From positions 1,378,872-1,442,871 of the forward strand of contig NC_084807.1 of NCBI RefSeq assembly GCF_963583255.1: DNA of 64,000 nt. The letters run 5' to 3'. The notes below the pieces were generated by a model. The model saw only the letters and a list, made by a program, of their open reading frames with translations, was not told the origin of the DNA and made no database searches. Shown one piece after another: positions 47,145 to 59,289 of this stretch. Within the stretch, counting starts at the first letter, position 1. Each line of letters begins with the position of its first letter. A program made the position numbers and the translations under genes. This stretch comes from Pyrus communis (taxonomy: Eukaryota > Streptophyta > Magnoliopsida > Rosales > Rosaceae).

Positions 47145-47727
47145 ATCTCCACCTTGGCCAAGTTCCGAAGTCCATTGGCCTTACGTACCAGCATGCACAC
47201 TCTGAATCAACCTCGTTGGTCCTGTTCCGATTCAGTCACTGCCAATGCATGTGCAGCTGCTGCAAGCTAAAAATCACCATTTAGCTTCAGACAGGATCTC
47301 AACACATCCTCATCTCCTCCAGCAGGTTTTCCTCCTCTTCATTGTCTGCAACCTGGAAACTCGTCAGCGCGCCTATTTCCAGCAACAACCCATCGAGCTA
47401 GACAAAATTCCCACACTTCCTACCTCAGGACCTTCTCATCACCTGTGAATCCCATAGCTCCACCTGCTGCAAAACCCCTGCAACACTTGAGACTAAACAT
47501 CACCAGGAGAAGTGTTGCTTCGAGTACCTAGAGGGCATACTCAAAGTCTTCCACCACAAACTTGCTAACCCGGCCTTGCACCCGTAGCACTGTGGACCCT
47601 TGCCTCCGGAACCGGATCCGAACCTGCTGTCTCTCTCAGATCCTCTTTCCAATTTTCTTCCACGATTTCAACCTTGAATAGCTTAAGCAGTCTTGTGCCC
47701 ACCATCATCCATGGTCTCTTGTGTGTA

Positions 47728-48009
47728 TCATTCCACACCAAAGAAGCTTGCACCTGCTCCAAACTTACTGTTTCTTTCCTTGCAGTAAAGTTTCACAAGG
47801 TTCTCGTACAAATCTGAAAGTGAGGTAAGAAGAAAGAGGCATTTGTCTTCTTCCTCAACATCAACTTTCGCAGTTGATCCAAGCATCCCTAAACACGGCT
47901 TCCATTTCTTCAGGCTTCCATTACTCTCCTTTACCAAGAGCAAAACCGCCTCTCCCTTTAAACTGCTCAACTGAAAATTCCATGGTGAACAACAAATCTG
48001 GACCTCCAA
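47728..48009 (-). CDS. Short gag-like frame in the LTR element (93 codons)
   Basis: The frame begins near the primer-binding site. A segment DVEEEDKCLFLLTSLSDLYE resembles the copia gag (UBN2) pattern of 'EDKALLLLxSLPxSY'. It ends early at a stop and the rest of gag is missing. It may be a decayed gag that no longer makes a working protein. Confidence 0.45.
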   Translation of the reverse strand: MEVQICCSPWNFQLSSLKGEAVLLLVKESNGSLKKWKPCLGMLGSTAKVDVEEEDKCLFLLTSLSDLYENLVKLYCKERNSKFGAGASFFGVE

Positions 48010-48044
48010 CGAACCAAAGCCCCCAACGATGCTCTGATACCAAT

Positions 48045-48687
48045 TGTTGTGCCTTGGCCCGTTCGTTAGTGCGGAACCGAGATTCAGATTACAACCTCAC
48101 CAAAAATCACACACAGTTGAACAAAATAAAATACAAGAAATAAAGACACAGAGAAATTTACGAGGTTCGGCAAAAAACTGCCTACGTCCCCGGAGAGATA
48201 TTGCTCTTCACTATGAGAATAACAGTACAAGTATACATGAGTTAAATCGACATAACCCAATCCCATATCCCTTGTACACCCACTCACAAAATTTTCCCAA
48301 GAGCCTCACTCTACCCCAAGAGTTCTTTCACTAGAATACTTTCACTCTAGCTTTCTTTTTTCTCTCACCCTTACCCATGGTAGAGCCAAATGCTCTCACC
48401 ATCTCTTTGGATGCTTTTCATCTCTTCATCCCTTCATCCCTACCCATAAGGCATAACACATGCCTTAATATAGAATGATCAACATTTCCCATGGGAGAGC
48501 CGAATGCTCTCCCCTGGGATGCTTCTTTTTGCTTTCTCATCATGATGTTCCTTTCATCATTTTCTTATTTCTTTTAACCAACACTTTTCCATTTTTTCCT
48601 CCCCAAAACAAGGAAAGGTGTTTCCACCTTCTTTCTTTAGCCGAAAGGTATTTTGGAGGATAGTCCACTTGGCCACAAACTCCAACA
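48045..48687 (-). repeat. 5' LTR of the element in F
   Basis: A 643 bp LTR, next to the primer-binding site, carrying an extra 8 bp (a repeated 'cttcatcc') near 48430. Confidence 0.93.
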
Positions 48688-49208
48688 AGCAAGTGTTCTG
48701 TTTTCTTTGCATCATCTGTAAACAAAACTAGTGAGTGGAACTAACAATACAGGAAGCAGCAAAAGTGGTTAACGATAACCAACTCACCGTGAGGTTTCAA
48801 TTGGCACCGGAAAACAAGAACAAGAATAATAAAACAAAAATAATTGGATGCACGGGAGATATCATTGGTACTCAAAATAGTCATCTTGCACGTCAGTGAC
48901 GCCACCCTAATGATAAAAAAAAAAAAAAAAAAAAAAAGGCGAGGTGTCTGTGCATGATGATTATTTTGGATACCCAACTTTTCTTTTGGTGAACAAACGA
49001 AACAATATGCAAAACCCAGAAATTGAAATTATTGAATGAATTGTTTGAAGTTGAACATTACATATGAGCAAGTATTGAAGTACCGACTTCGATCGCGAAC
49101 AGTGGCTTTGAAGTTATAACCCTTTTGCAGTAAGAGCTTCACCAGCCATGATGCTATGTAGCCAGACGCTTCTGTTACACATACAGTCTTTGTTTTTCCG
49201 GTACTCAT

Positions 49209-49789
49209 CTCTCTCTAGGGCTCAGAATTAACAAGCTTACACTACAGTCTACACCACAAACCGCTTTTTATAGCATTCAATAAATGCTATAAAACTAATA
49301 AACTAAGAAAGTTTATGAAGACGTATTGTTGTGGCTGTCTGCAGATCAATCTATGAAACTAAGAAAGTATTGACAGAAAATTTATTCTACTTTTTTAATT
49401 TTTTTGGGAAAAGTCTGACTAAATTGTTCAAAGGGAGAAAAAGAAGTAAGTTTTAGAATTGGCCTTTCTCCAAACGCTTCAAGTGCATTCAGAATTTCAG
49501 AAGAACAAGAGAGGTAATTACTCCAACCCTCCCTATTTGTGTTTGAATATTACAATTGTTGTTCACCAAATAGGACCTGAACTTATTTACTCCAACGTGC
49601 ACCCTCCCTATTTGTGTGTAAAAAGCAAATAGGGTCCGTGCTTTTGTCAAATGTCATCATGGGAAGAGATTCTCTCGTGTCACTAATTCATCACCTGTCA
49701 ATCATCTATTAGACGAGTAGTACACTTTTGGAACACACGACTATTTATTGCATTTATTAGATTGTGACACTACCGAAATTAAATCTTAG
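49209..49789. other. Upstream region of F
   Basis: A short GA leader and a TATA-like box lie close to the ATG. The segment at 49329-49420 is paralogous to 36346-36430. No gene is visible in the rest. Confidence 0.5.
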
Positions 49790-50678
49790 TTGCATAAGAG
49801 CATTTCTCCATATCTAATTAGTTTCTTCAGAATTTGAAATTTCTTATCTTATAAATGTTATGTCCAAAACTCAAAAAATGCGGATCGATTTTCAGTTGAA
49901 ACTACCAAGTCTACAATTCAACTTCAAGTCCAGATTACACACGTATATATATATATATATATATATAGACACTGCAAAATTCAATCCATATCTAATTATT
50001 TTCTTCAGAATTTGAAATTTCTTATCTTATAAATGTTATGTCCAAAACACAAAAAATGATGATCGATTTTCAGTTGAAACTACAAGTCTACAATTCAACT
50101 TCAAGTCCAGAGTAAAATGCGGATCGATTTTCAGTTGAAACTACAAGTCTACAATTCAACGTCAAGTCCAGAGTGAAAGTGAGCATATAAGAGTTCATTG
50201 TTGTAACTTGTAACAAACATTTATTTTACCACGTTGAATCACTTGTGTTAAAATTACATCAAAATTTTGTCTACACAAATCTGAATTTTCCTTAGAAAAG
50301 CATTCGAAAGTCTTTCGAAGAGAAATAACTGAAAAGTGCTTTTATACTGCATAGAGACGAGTAATTTTTTGTTAGCAAACATTGTCATAGGTGCACTCTT
50401 CATCTCTTGCAGCACTAGCCTCTAAGCCATGAATTGTCAATCAATAAAAACCCAGACTTTAAAGAACGAAATTATTGAAACAACTGTTGTCTATATGTAT
50501 ATATAAGATGAGAAAGATTATTAAACAAGAAACTAAGAAAATGGTAGGGAGGGAGATATATATACCGATTTGGTTCATGAACAGTGGCTTTGACAATATA
50601 ACCTCGATGCAGTAAGAGCGTCACCGGCCATGATGCCATGTAACCGGAGGCTCCTGTTACGCACACGACCTTCCTCAT
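49790..50678 (-). pseudogene. Reductase G: orphan exon 1 plus part of intron 1
   Basis: Exon 1 (about 50570-50678) encodes [20 protein letters not shown], with a splice donor as in copy A. Its intron fragment (49790-50569) is paralogous to about 8560-9334 of gene A intron 1. Exons 2-6 are absent; an LTR-rich region and then copy F follow on the minus strand. The nucleotide-binding motif is degraded (TGASGYMAS; Leu to Pro in ASWPVT). Within the intron fragment, a piece with 'ttcagttgaaactacaagtctacaattcaa' is repeated about three times, and a TA microsatellite lies at about 49943-49967. Confidence 0.85.
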
Positions 50679-50864
50679 CTTCTCTCTTTAAATCACTATC
50701 TCTCTCTCTAAACGACAAAAATGGAAACAAATTGTGAAATTCCGTTCCTGGATTTCACTATTGTAATCTACATATTTTGTATTCACGGGATTTTATAGTA
50801 TTTTTGAGAATTTATATTAATTTTAGATTTTAATTACTTAATTACAAAGTTTGAATTTTTTAAA

Positions 50865-51827
50865 GGGTTATTATACAAAATGGTCCATGAGATTTGCATG
50901 ATCAATAGAAATGGTCCCTGAGATTGAAAATCAATAGAAATGATCACTGAGATTGTCCACCATCCATGATTTTGGTGCTTCCGTTAAAAACGATTTTGGA
51001 CAATTTTCAAAGCTTTGTAACTCAATCGTTTCTTAACCAAATTCGATTCATAATATATCAAAATGATAAGAAAGTGTAGAATAAGATTATAACTATTTGA
51101 AAGCCCAATGGTTGCTTGAGATGGCCGGAAAATAGCCTGAAACGTGACTGGTCCGCGGAAAAACTGGAAAACTAGCCAGAAACTGGGTAAACTTTAAACG
51201 TTCATAACTTCTTCAATACTCAACCAAATTGAGTGATTCAAAAATGAAAATAATACTTCTTGACAAGACAAAGAGAATTGTACCTTTTTCGAAGGCTACT
51301 CGCCGTGGTTTAGTTGGACAACGGCTCGAAAGTGGCTAATCATTTTCGAGTTAGCCACTTTCGAGCAATTTTTCAGCCAAACCACGGCGAGTTAGCAGTA
51401 AAGAAAGATATCATTCTCTTCGTCTCGTCGAGAAGTATGATTTTTGTTTTTGAATAACTCAATTTCGTTGAGTATTGAAGAAGTTATGAACGTTTAAAGT
51501 TTACCCAGTTTCTGGCAAGTTTTCCAGTTTTCCCGCAAACAAGTCACATTTCAGTATATTTTCCGGCCATCTTTAGCAATCATTGGGCTTCCAAATTGTA
51601 TAATCTTGTTCTACACTTTCTTATCTTCATTTTGATATGTTATAGGTCGAATTTGGTTAAGAATCGATTGAGTTACGAAACTTTGAAAATTGCCCAAAGA
51701 GTTTTTAACGGAAATACCAAAATCATGGATGGTGGACAATCTTAGAGACCATTTTTATTGATTTTCAATCTCAGAAACCATTTCTATTGATCATGCAAAT
51801 CTTATAAATCATTTTGTATAATAACCC
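50865..51827. mobile_element. Foldback (long-TIR) element, 963 bp, Mutator-like
   Basis: The two halves are inverted copies of about 470 bp that meet near 51350, where CGAAAGTGGCTAA is read in both directions. The termini are GGGTTATTATACAAAATG and its complement. Nine-base direct repeats flank it (TTTTTTAAA at 50856-50864, TCTTTTAAA at 51828-51836, one mismatch). Transcribed RNA would fold into one long hairpin. It has no open frame of note. Confidence 0.9.
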
Positions 51828-51839
51828 TCTTTTAAAATA

Positions 51840-53118
51840 GTTATTAAATCTGTAGACCTGTGAGGATCACTTTTAATGCTCTTTAATGGGCTTGACCCCA
51901 CAATCGTTTAGACGAAGGCGTATGTGAATTGGACGAGAAAGGAACGGACGTTTTAGAAGTTTCTTTAATATAAATAAATATAAATAAAAAAATAAAAAAT
52001 ATAGAAGTTGCCTGATGGCAGCGAAGGAAAGGGAAATGAGAGTTTTAGGAGGGAGGAAATGAGGGGCTCGGTGAATGGGGAGAGGAGAGAGGAATGAGGG
52101 TGACTAATCAGGAAGGAAAACAGAGAGGGAAAGGAGGGAGTGGAGAGGCTTGGGATCATAGATCTCGTACCCATTTCTGGTAACCCGACCTGACGGAACA
52201 GCAGAACCCGTTGGGTTCCCGATCAAATTCCTGCGATTTCCCGACGAGTTTCATCGAGCCACCACAAGGAAACTCTTCACCGGCCTTCACTCTTCATTTT
52301 TTACCCAAGATGGACGGGGTTTTGGCCTCGTATGACGAAGAACGAAACCGTGGGTTCCGGGGACACCATGGCGGTAATCTACCACTCTAGCAACCCTCAC
52401 CCTCGATGACCACCACCAATAGACTCCTCCCATCCCCAGGAACAAAGCCTAAGTAGTGGTGGAGGCATCGGAGCGAGTATGGAGGTCGAATCGAAGCACA
52501 CCATTTTCTAGGGTTCCGGCGGGTTCGAGGGAAATTGGGGCCTTTCCAGGGAAAAATTGGATTTGGCCACAGGTATAAAACTTACTCTATTCATTGAGAT
52601 CTTCATTTCTGTCAATTTTGGTAATTTTTGGAAATAGTTGGCTTTTTCGGCGAACCTGGTCGGCCGACCACCACATGCGGCGGCAGGTGTGGCTGGGCAA
52701 GGCCTGTTTGCCGATGCTGTCTTTTTAAGTTGAATTCAATGTTCTAATTTCAAAATTGATAACCGTTTGATATAGTTCGATAGTTTGAACCTAGTATGGT
52801 GAAGTACGTTACTTGATCATTTTATGATTCGATGATCCAACTGTTGGATCATCATCAAAATTTAATACGTGAGAGTACATAATATTTGAGGATATTAGAA
52901 ACTGATGGATCGGGAATCCAACATGCGGATCTTCTCAAATTGGGTTTGTAAGTTCGTAAAATAAAGCATTGAGCAACACGAGAATTGTTGATTGGCGGAG
53001 ATCCGACCATCGGATCGCGACGAAATTTAAGTATGTTATTTTAGAAGCATAATGTGAACTTTAGAATGTTACGGATCCAAAATCCAATTTGTGGATCTTC
53101 CGGATCGAATTTTGTAGA
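51840..53118 (+). mobile_element. LTR-like region, left part (host of the solo LTR)
   Basis: A 'cacaggtataaaactta' stretch followed by text with 'ccgaccaccacatgcggcgg' and repeated 'atccgac/atccaac ... ggatc' lines resembles 27780-28240. This is probably an older LTR of that family. It stops at the target duplication of the solo LTR and continues after it at 55457. Confidence 0.55.
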
Positions 53119-53123
53119 ATTGT

Positions 53124-55451
53124 TGACACGCCCCGACCCCGAGGTCCTAGGGACATCGAGATAGTCACGTGCTGGCCGACACCCAAAGGGTGACGAAAGC
53201 CATTTAATTTAAACAAAATTGAGAAAATAAACTAAAGTACGTAATATAGGCTAACCACACAAATAAAAGTTCAACTACTAAATATTGAAATTAGGTAAAC
53301 ACACAGCACGTCCAGAGCATAAGTCTAATACAGAGTACAAGCAGAACTAAGAATAGAGAAGTGTTATTACAATAGGTGGCGAAGCGGAGCGAATATAACA
53401 CAAATCACTGGTAGGGGAACGCCTCGTAGCTCAAGTCGTATTCCTCGTTCCTAGGTCCTGAAGGGGGCGCAAAACAAAGGTGAGTGGACCAAGTTTATAT
53501 ATACAGTAATAGTAAAACAGTTATCAACATACTAACCCCCAGGTTTTATGAAAACACAAGTATAATGAGAAACATAGGTTTTCCGAAATCTAGCATGTCG
53601 TGCAATGTCTCAAATCATAAATCGCATAAATAATAATCACTAGTGAATGTCCGATATAACACTTCAGGCCCCATGCTGGCTCTCCGTCTCTGAGCAGACA
53701 GTCAGAGGAAAATACACTTCAGGCCCCTTGCCGGCTCCCCGTCTCTGAGCAGACAGTTAAAGGAAAACACACTCCAGGCCCTATGCCAACACCAAACCGT
53801 CGCCCGGGACGGACCGGATCTATCCCTACGTCCCGTAGCGGAAAGGACCACTAGGTAAGTACAAAACCAGTGAACATACGTATATTGAAAATCACCTTCA
53901 TAGTATAAAGTCATCCATCATCTATACTATAAAGAAGTGTTCTAAACATGTTCTAAATATCATATCGCCATCCATCAGATATTCTATAAGAACATGAGTT
54001 ATAGGAAAAATAGTAATAATTCAAACTAGCCTCAGTAAGCATGTTATCTCAAAGCGTTTCGTAAAATATAATCATAAAGTCATGTTTTTCTATGTATGCA
54101 ATTCTACCATTAAAACATGCATTTTTAGAAGGGGTCCACTCACCGTACACCGATGGTGCAAGCCGTACCAAACAGGAATAACGGAATCACCGCTAAGAAT
54201 CGCACCTAAACACATAATTGATACTTTAAGTCAAACTCTACTCAAACGATTGAATTTGAGAAAACGGACATCGGAAACGGGTTCAGAACGTCGAAATTAG
54301 CCTAGGAGGGTCCCTGCACGAAAACTCAAAAAGTCAACGGTCAAAAGTCAACGTTGACCGTTGACCCAGCCAACGGTCAACGGGTGAAAGTCAACAGGTC
54401 AGAGTCAACGGGTCCACGGGTCACGGGTCAGGGCTTTAGGGTTTTGGGCTAGGTTTTTAAGTGGGTTGGGTTTGGGTAAAAACAGAAAATGGGTTTGGGT
54501 TTTTGAACCTCACGGCCCAAGGCCTAATTAAAAAGGGGAAATGGGTTTGGGCTACAACCAAGGCCCTAAGGCCTTTTGGGTTTTTGAATGAAACAAAATA
54601 AAAATAAAAAGGAAAAGGTTTTGGGTTTTGGGCCAGAGACCAAACAGGCCTAAGGCCCGTGTGAGGGTGGAGAATGGCCCGAAGGCCTGGGTGCGCCGGA
54701 GAAGGATGCCGGAGCTTCCATAGCTCCGGCCAACGCCAAACCTACAACCTAGACCCCGATCTAGGTACCAAAATGAAGCACTAGCCGAGATGAGTAGTTT
54801 TATACCTTGGGTTCGCCGTGAAAGGGCTTTTGGTGGCCGGAAAAACCTTCGAACCTCACCCAACTCGCCGGAAATTTGGGTGTGCACTCACCCGTGCCAA
54901 AAACACTCCAAAACCTTGGAAATCAAGAACCCAAACTCAATAACCACATCTAGGCAAAGTCTAACATAAGAAAAGAAGAAGGAAAAAGGCTTACCCAACC
55001 GGAAAAATCACAAAACTCGCCGGAGGTGTTCGTATCCTCCCGGCGCCGTGAGCAAGGGAGAGAGAGAGAGAGAGATGCAGTTAAATGGCAACGATGGTGA
55101 CTCTCCTTGAGTTGGTGCCACTGTGGGTGTGTGTGTGTGTGTCTTTCACGGGGAAGAAGAAGAGAGAAATGGGGGAGTTTCGAAAGAGGGATAAAAAGGG
55201 TGCAGACAAACAAAAGAAAAGAAAGGAAAAGAAGAAAAAGAAAAAGAAGAAAGAAGAAAGGAGGGACACGGCAGGGGGGGGACAAAAGAGAAAAAGGGAA
55301 GTGGGTTAGGGTGCTGCCACGTGGCAGCCTAGGGATAGAGTAATAATTTAAATTTTCAGATCTTGATTGTGTGACAAAATGAGGACTAAAGTGATAATTC
55401 TATAAATTTTTAGGGAGAACTACAGAATTATCCTTATAAGCGGGTGTAACA
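53124..55451 (-). mobile_element. Second solo LTR (2.3 kb), reverse orientation
   Basis: TGACACGCCCCGACCC at the left and CGGGTGTAACA at the right give TG..CA ends, with perfect ATTGT duplications at 53119-53123 and 55452-55456. The minus-strand 3' end, with TTTGGGTGTCGGCCAGCA, matches the end of the LTR at 17473-19478. Inside are tandem pieces of about 58 bp built on CTCCGTCTCTGAGCAGACAG (53650-53790), a run of 'gtcaacgg' variants (about 54320-54430), a (GT)n tract, and an A/G-rich tract near 55200. No retroviral-type coding was found. Confidence 0.9.
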
Positions 55452-55456
55452 ATTGT

Positions 55457-56232
55457 GGACCCTACCTTTGAGCGAGAGTTGACTTTTGATCAACATGTCT
55501 CGAAACGTTCTAAATACTAAAATTAGTACTACCGGAGACTAAGTGAAGTCTAGTGGCCTACATTGGTTAGAGAGTGACTTGAATATATGTGATATGGTTA
55601 TTACCTTAATTTCTTATATTAATATCATTTGTGAATATGACTTGGTATTATAAATGTGATTTCTATTGAAATATGATTTTTGTATATTTAGCCATAGACT
55701 TATGTTTATTAAACATGATTTGGCTTGTCTACTAATGATGATTGGGATATATGTGTTTAATTATATTTTAGTAAGGTGAATGTTAAGTATGATAAATGTT
55801 ATGACTATGTGATCGTAGTATTATGTAGAACTTTTATGCTTGTATGACAAGATAATTAGTAGTCATGAGAAGTTGATAGAGAATGTGCCTATATTGTAAA
55901 TCATAGGGATTGAGGTAAGGGTAGATTGTGTGTTGAATTGACTGCACCATGTAGCAGAGGTACATGGATGGTTCTGCTTAGTATATCCGCGATGGGGGAC
56001 CATACATATTTCAGGGATGATCATGCTTGGTATATCTGCGATGGGTGATCATTGCTTCCACGATTAGACTATGCTTATGGTTTTGGTTGGGGTGACTCAC
56101 TCGAGATTTTTCTACGATTCGATTATGATTTCATAAAGTATGAATTTAGAAGATATGGATATGATTGTTATTATTTTGATCAAATTAGTTAATTAATGTG
56201 GCTAAAGAATGGTATTAAGCTTTGTCGGTTCT
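55457..56232 (+). mobile_element. LTR-like region, right part
   Basis: Continuation of 51840-53118 after the solo LTR. Two tandem 'gcttagtatatccgcgatggggg' type units lie near 55975-56060. The right edge meets the paralogous reductase flank at about 56233 (CCGGACTTTGTCCCAAAACC). Confidence 0.5.
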
Positions 56233-57509
56233 TTGACAACCGGACTTTGTCCCAAAACCAACCTACGTTTTTGGAACTAGATCCAAAAGCCCTTAACTTG
56301 TTTTCTAGTCTTCATGAGCTGGGTTGAATCTCGATGGGCTTTTTATATTTTTATTTCTGTAAATTGCCTTCATGCAAGCAAAAGAGGAGGGCCTGAATTT
56401 GTGTAGAATCTGACTCGAAGAGAGATAAAGTGGGAGATGAAGGCTTGTTAGAGTTATGTAAAACTAGTCTCTCTCCCCCTCTTTTGCTTGCAGTCCCACG
56501 AACTTAGATTTGGCAAACAATTTTGAACAATTTTCTTCATGTTTGTTATATGAGGGAGGGAGTTGGGATACATAATGGAGGAAGAGGTATGGTAGCTGGT
56601 GGCAGGAGAATTCACCGTCAGCGGATGATCAAGGGGCCTCATTTCATTTTGCCCGTTGGCCCCTATTTAGGCAGGGCTGGCCATGATTCCAACTACACAA
56701 CTTCGAACTTCTCCTGGCCTCCCATTGGCTTTGGCAGCAACCTCTAAGTACAAGAGACTCCCCTCAATTGGGGCACTAATAAAGTGGTAGCTATCTGTAC
56801 CTTTTTAAGGTGTGGTTTTCCGCTAGAACGATGAACAATTGGAAGATGCGTCAACTGGTAATCATACTACAGCACATCAAAAGAGTAAACTAGAGGCGTA
56901 TTTGCCTAGTTTGGATCTAGTGTACATTCTTAAGCTTTGAGAAAAATGAATTCGACTGAAAATTCACTTATCAATTCTTGCGAGTGTTGAAGGTCTTGAA
57001 CGACGTCTAGCTTTATATAGTCAGAGAAATCTGCTGCGTCCTTCCTTCTAGAGAGTGAGTAAGGATAGCTTGAACATTTAGCTTGGACCAGCTCTGTGCC
57101 ATCACCCGAAGTTTATAAGAATTGACAGGCATTCGTACGAAGGCATGTCTCATAGGCACTTGTGGCTTGACGTCTGCAACGGCAGACACATTGAAGAACG
57201 ATGAAATTGCAAATTAAGATTTCTTTGAAGACAGTAACGTAAAACAATTTCTACTTGGAACTTTTTTACTTAAGAGTTATTTTGAAACATTACATATTAC
57301 ACATGAGCCATATATGAAAGATCCAAAAGCAACTTCTAAGCATGTTCTTAAGACACTTCTGAGGCTCTCTGCAGATTACATTAAAAGATTTAACTGGACA
57401 TATAATGTCCAGCATCTCTTTGGAATACTTAAGCATGTAACAAACTTAATTTCCCACTTATTCAATAGCCTCGTGCACTAAATTAACAAGTTGCTGCAGA
57501 TTGCAGAAT
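56233..57509. repeat. 3'-flank block of reductase H
   Basis: Closest to the C flank at 31571-32877: same order and nearly the same length. It holds the second copy of the conserved open frame (56523-56747) and an uninterrupted TTA site where copy B has its Harbinger MITE. Confidence 0.8.
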
Positions 57510-59129
57510 TCAAAACTTGAGGAAGCCCTTCTCCATGAGGCTTTCAACAGTGTCCTTGAGACTTGTTTCCAGAGGAAGGAAAGTGATTCCCAAACATTTT
57601 GCCTTCTCCTTGGACACTTGAAACTTGGAGCCAGAAGGATTGCCAGGCTCAGGAAGGGTCAATGTGGGGTAAAGCTCTCGTAAAATCTTTAGAGTATCGG
57701 GACCATCAGCAACTTGTGCAACTAAACAATATCTGCCACTAGCTGAAGGAACTTCAAATGCTTGAATATGAGCAAAGGCAACATCTCTAACATCCACAAA
57801 TGTATAGTTTATAAAAGGTGTTTCGATACCTGCGCACAAAAGAGAAACAAAAACGAATAAACCCTGGATGTATCACAAGGAATGGTGTTTTAACATAAAG
57901 GGGGTGAATTGTACCACTCATTAAATTCAGAAGAAACTCGACGGAGAGATTAAGGGTTGGCTGTAAGGGTGGACCAATCGCATTCCCTGGATGTATTGTT
58001 ACCAAGTCAATACCATTTCCTTTGGCAAATTTCCAGGCGGCCTCCTCAGCTAAAGTTTTTGAGAGAGGATACCATTGCTGAACAAATGAAGAAGGAAGTT
58101 CTTAGGAATTTGTAGTCCATCATGTACTACTTTGTATTGTGTTAACCTTACCTCTGTCTAAAATTATTCAATAGTATGGGAACGCACGTACCTTGGTCAT
58201 CTCGCAAAAAAATGGATCCGAGTACCATGTTTCATCCATAACCACATCAGAGGTCAGAGGTTTTCCACTCAACCCTACTGAAGCCAGAGAGGATGTTATA
58301 ACCACCCTCTTGACAGCGGGGAATTTTGTGCATGAATTTAGAACATTAAGTGTTCCCTTCACTGCAGGCTCAATTATTTCTACCTGAAATATGGAAAAGA
58401 AATAATATCATTCTAGTTTCTACTTCATTTCTCTTGAAGGTGTATCGATTTTCTATGCATTCGCGAGCGCGCACACACGATAGACTATTTGATGTATGCA
58501 TCAAGTGAAGGGACAGACCTGTGGGTCAGTGACTGAAAATTGTGCAGGCGATGCTGTATGAAAAACGCCTACACATCCATCAATTACGGCGTCAAATGAT
58601 CCTTCTTCTAAAAAATCCGCTTTGAACAAATGAAGCCTCTCCTTTGCTCCATCTAATGAGAGCAAGTGTTCTGTTTTCTTTGCATCATCTGTAAACAGAA
58701 CTAGTGAGTTCAACTAAGAATACACGATGCAGGAAAAGTCGCAAACAACGACTAACTCGCTATGAGGTTTCAATTGGCACCGAAAAACAAAAACATGAAC
58801 AAGAATAATAAAAAGAAAATAATTGGATGCACGGGAGATGTCGTTGGTAAAAAAAAAAAGGAAGTAAGAAGGCGAGGTGTGCATGATGATTATTTTGGAT
58901 ACCCAACTTTTCTTTTGGTAAACAAAATAATATGCAAAACCCAGAATCTGAAATTATTGAATGAATTGTTTGAAGTTGAACATTATATATGAGCAAATAT
59001 AGAAATACTGACTTGGATCGCGAACAGTGGCTTTGACGGTATAACCCTTTTGCAGTAAGAGCTTCACCAGCCATGATGCTACGTAACCGGAAGCTCCTGT
59101 TACACATACAGTCTTTGATTCTCCGGTAC

Positions 59130-59133
<4 letters not shown>
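57510..59133 (-). CDS. Reductase H: CCR-like / PAR-like SDR, five exons
   Basis: Exons 59013-59133, 58519-58688, 58192-58383, 57915-58077 and 57510-57829 match the exon lengths of B and C exactly, giving 321 residues with no stop. [14 protein letters not shown] and WYPLSK (Tyr164/Lys168) are intact. Distinctive changes are DFLEEG for DLLEEG in exon 2, SVTDPQ for SATDPQ, and [11 protein letters not shown] for [11 protein letters not shown] in exon 4, close to the substrate pocket in this family. It is most similar to C overall. The leader is a GA microsatellite of about 34 bp. Likely functional, substrate unknown. Confidence 0.87.

Positions 59134-59167
<34 letters not shown>
59134..59167 (-). 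repeat. GA/CT microsatellite leader of reductase H
   Basis: A pure CT run on the plus strand directly upstream of the ATG, at the same position as in gene A. Confidence 0.85.
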
Positions 59168-59168
<1 letters not shown>

Positions 59169-59289
59169 GCTAAGAAATAATAAGCTTAATTTGGTTCAGA
59201 ATTGTGTTTTTCATGGTGAAAAATCAGCCGGAAATTAAAGGTCAATGTTGCCAACTTGTCTTCCTCAGCTCTGAATACTTTTGTAATGG

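Larger units (their letters stand above)
46494..48687 (-). mobile_element. Non-autonomous LTR retrotransposon (2194 bp) in exon 2 of F
   Basis: Two direct LTRs (46494-47144, 651 bp; 48045-48687, 643 bp) begin TGTTG and end CAACA. They are bracketed by perfect AGCAA target duplications at 46489-46493 and 48688-48692. A primer-binding site TGGTATCAGAGC (minus strand, 48031-48042, complementary to initiator Met-tRNA type) lies two bases from the right LTR, and a purine tract AAGGTGGAGAT lies next to the left LTR, so the element reads on the minus strand. The 900 bp interior has only a short gag-like frame (47728-48009) and no protease, integrase or RT, hence dependent on another element. By eye the LTRs differ by five substitutions plus an 8 bp and a 16 bp indel. 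Confidence 0.95.
45338..49208 (-). pseudogene. Reductase F pseudogene, split by an LTR retrotransposon
   Basis: All five exons are present at family positions: 49088-49208, 46347-48715 (exon 2, containing the insertion), 46017-46208, 45740-45902 and 45338-45657. Exon 2 is interrupted at 46494-48687 inside LLSLDGAK. In exon 5 one base is missing near 45590 (CAACATTTG for CAAGCATTTG), giving an early TGA; one extra base near 45525 restores the frame later. Other hits include ETCYSDP for ETWYSDP and VRDRN for VRDPN. WYPLSK in exon 4 is intact. The intron 5 found in A and D is absent here. A TATA-like CTATAAAAAG lies at 49264-49273. Non-functional. Confidence 0.93.

Noticed and set aside
55085..55343. 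Lys/Arg-rich open frames (74 and 78 codons)
   Set aside because: Low-complexity A/G tract inside the solo LTR at 53124-55451; readable in several frames.
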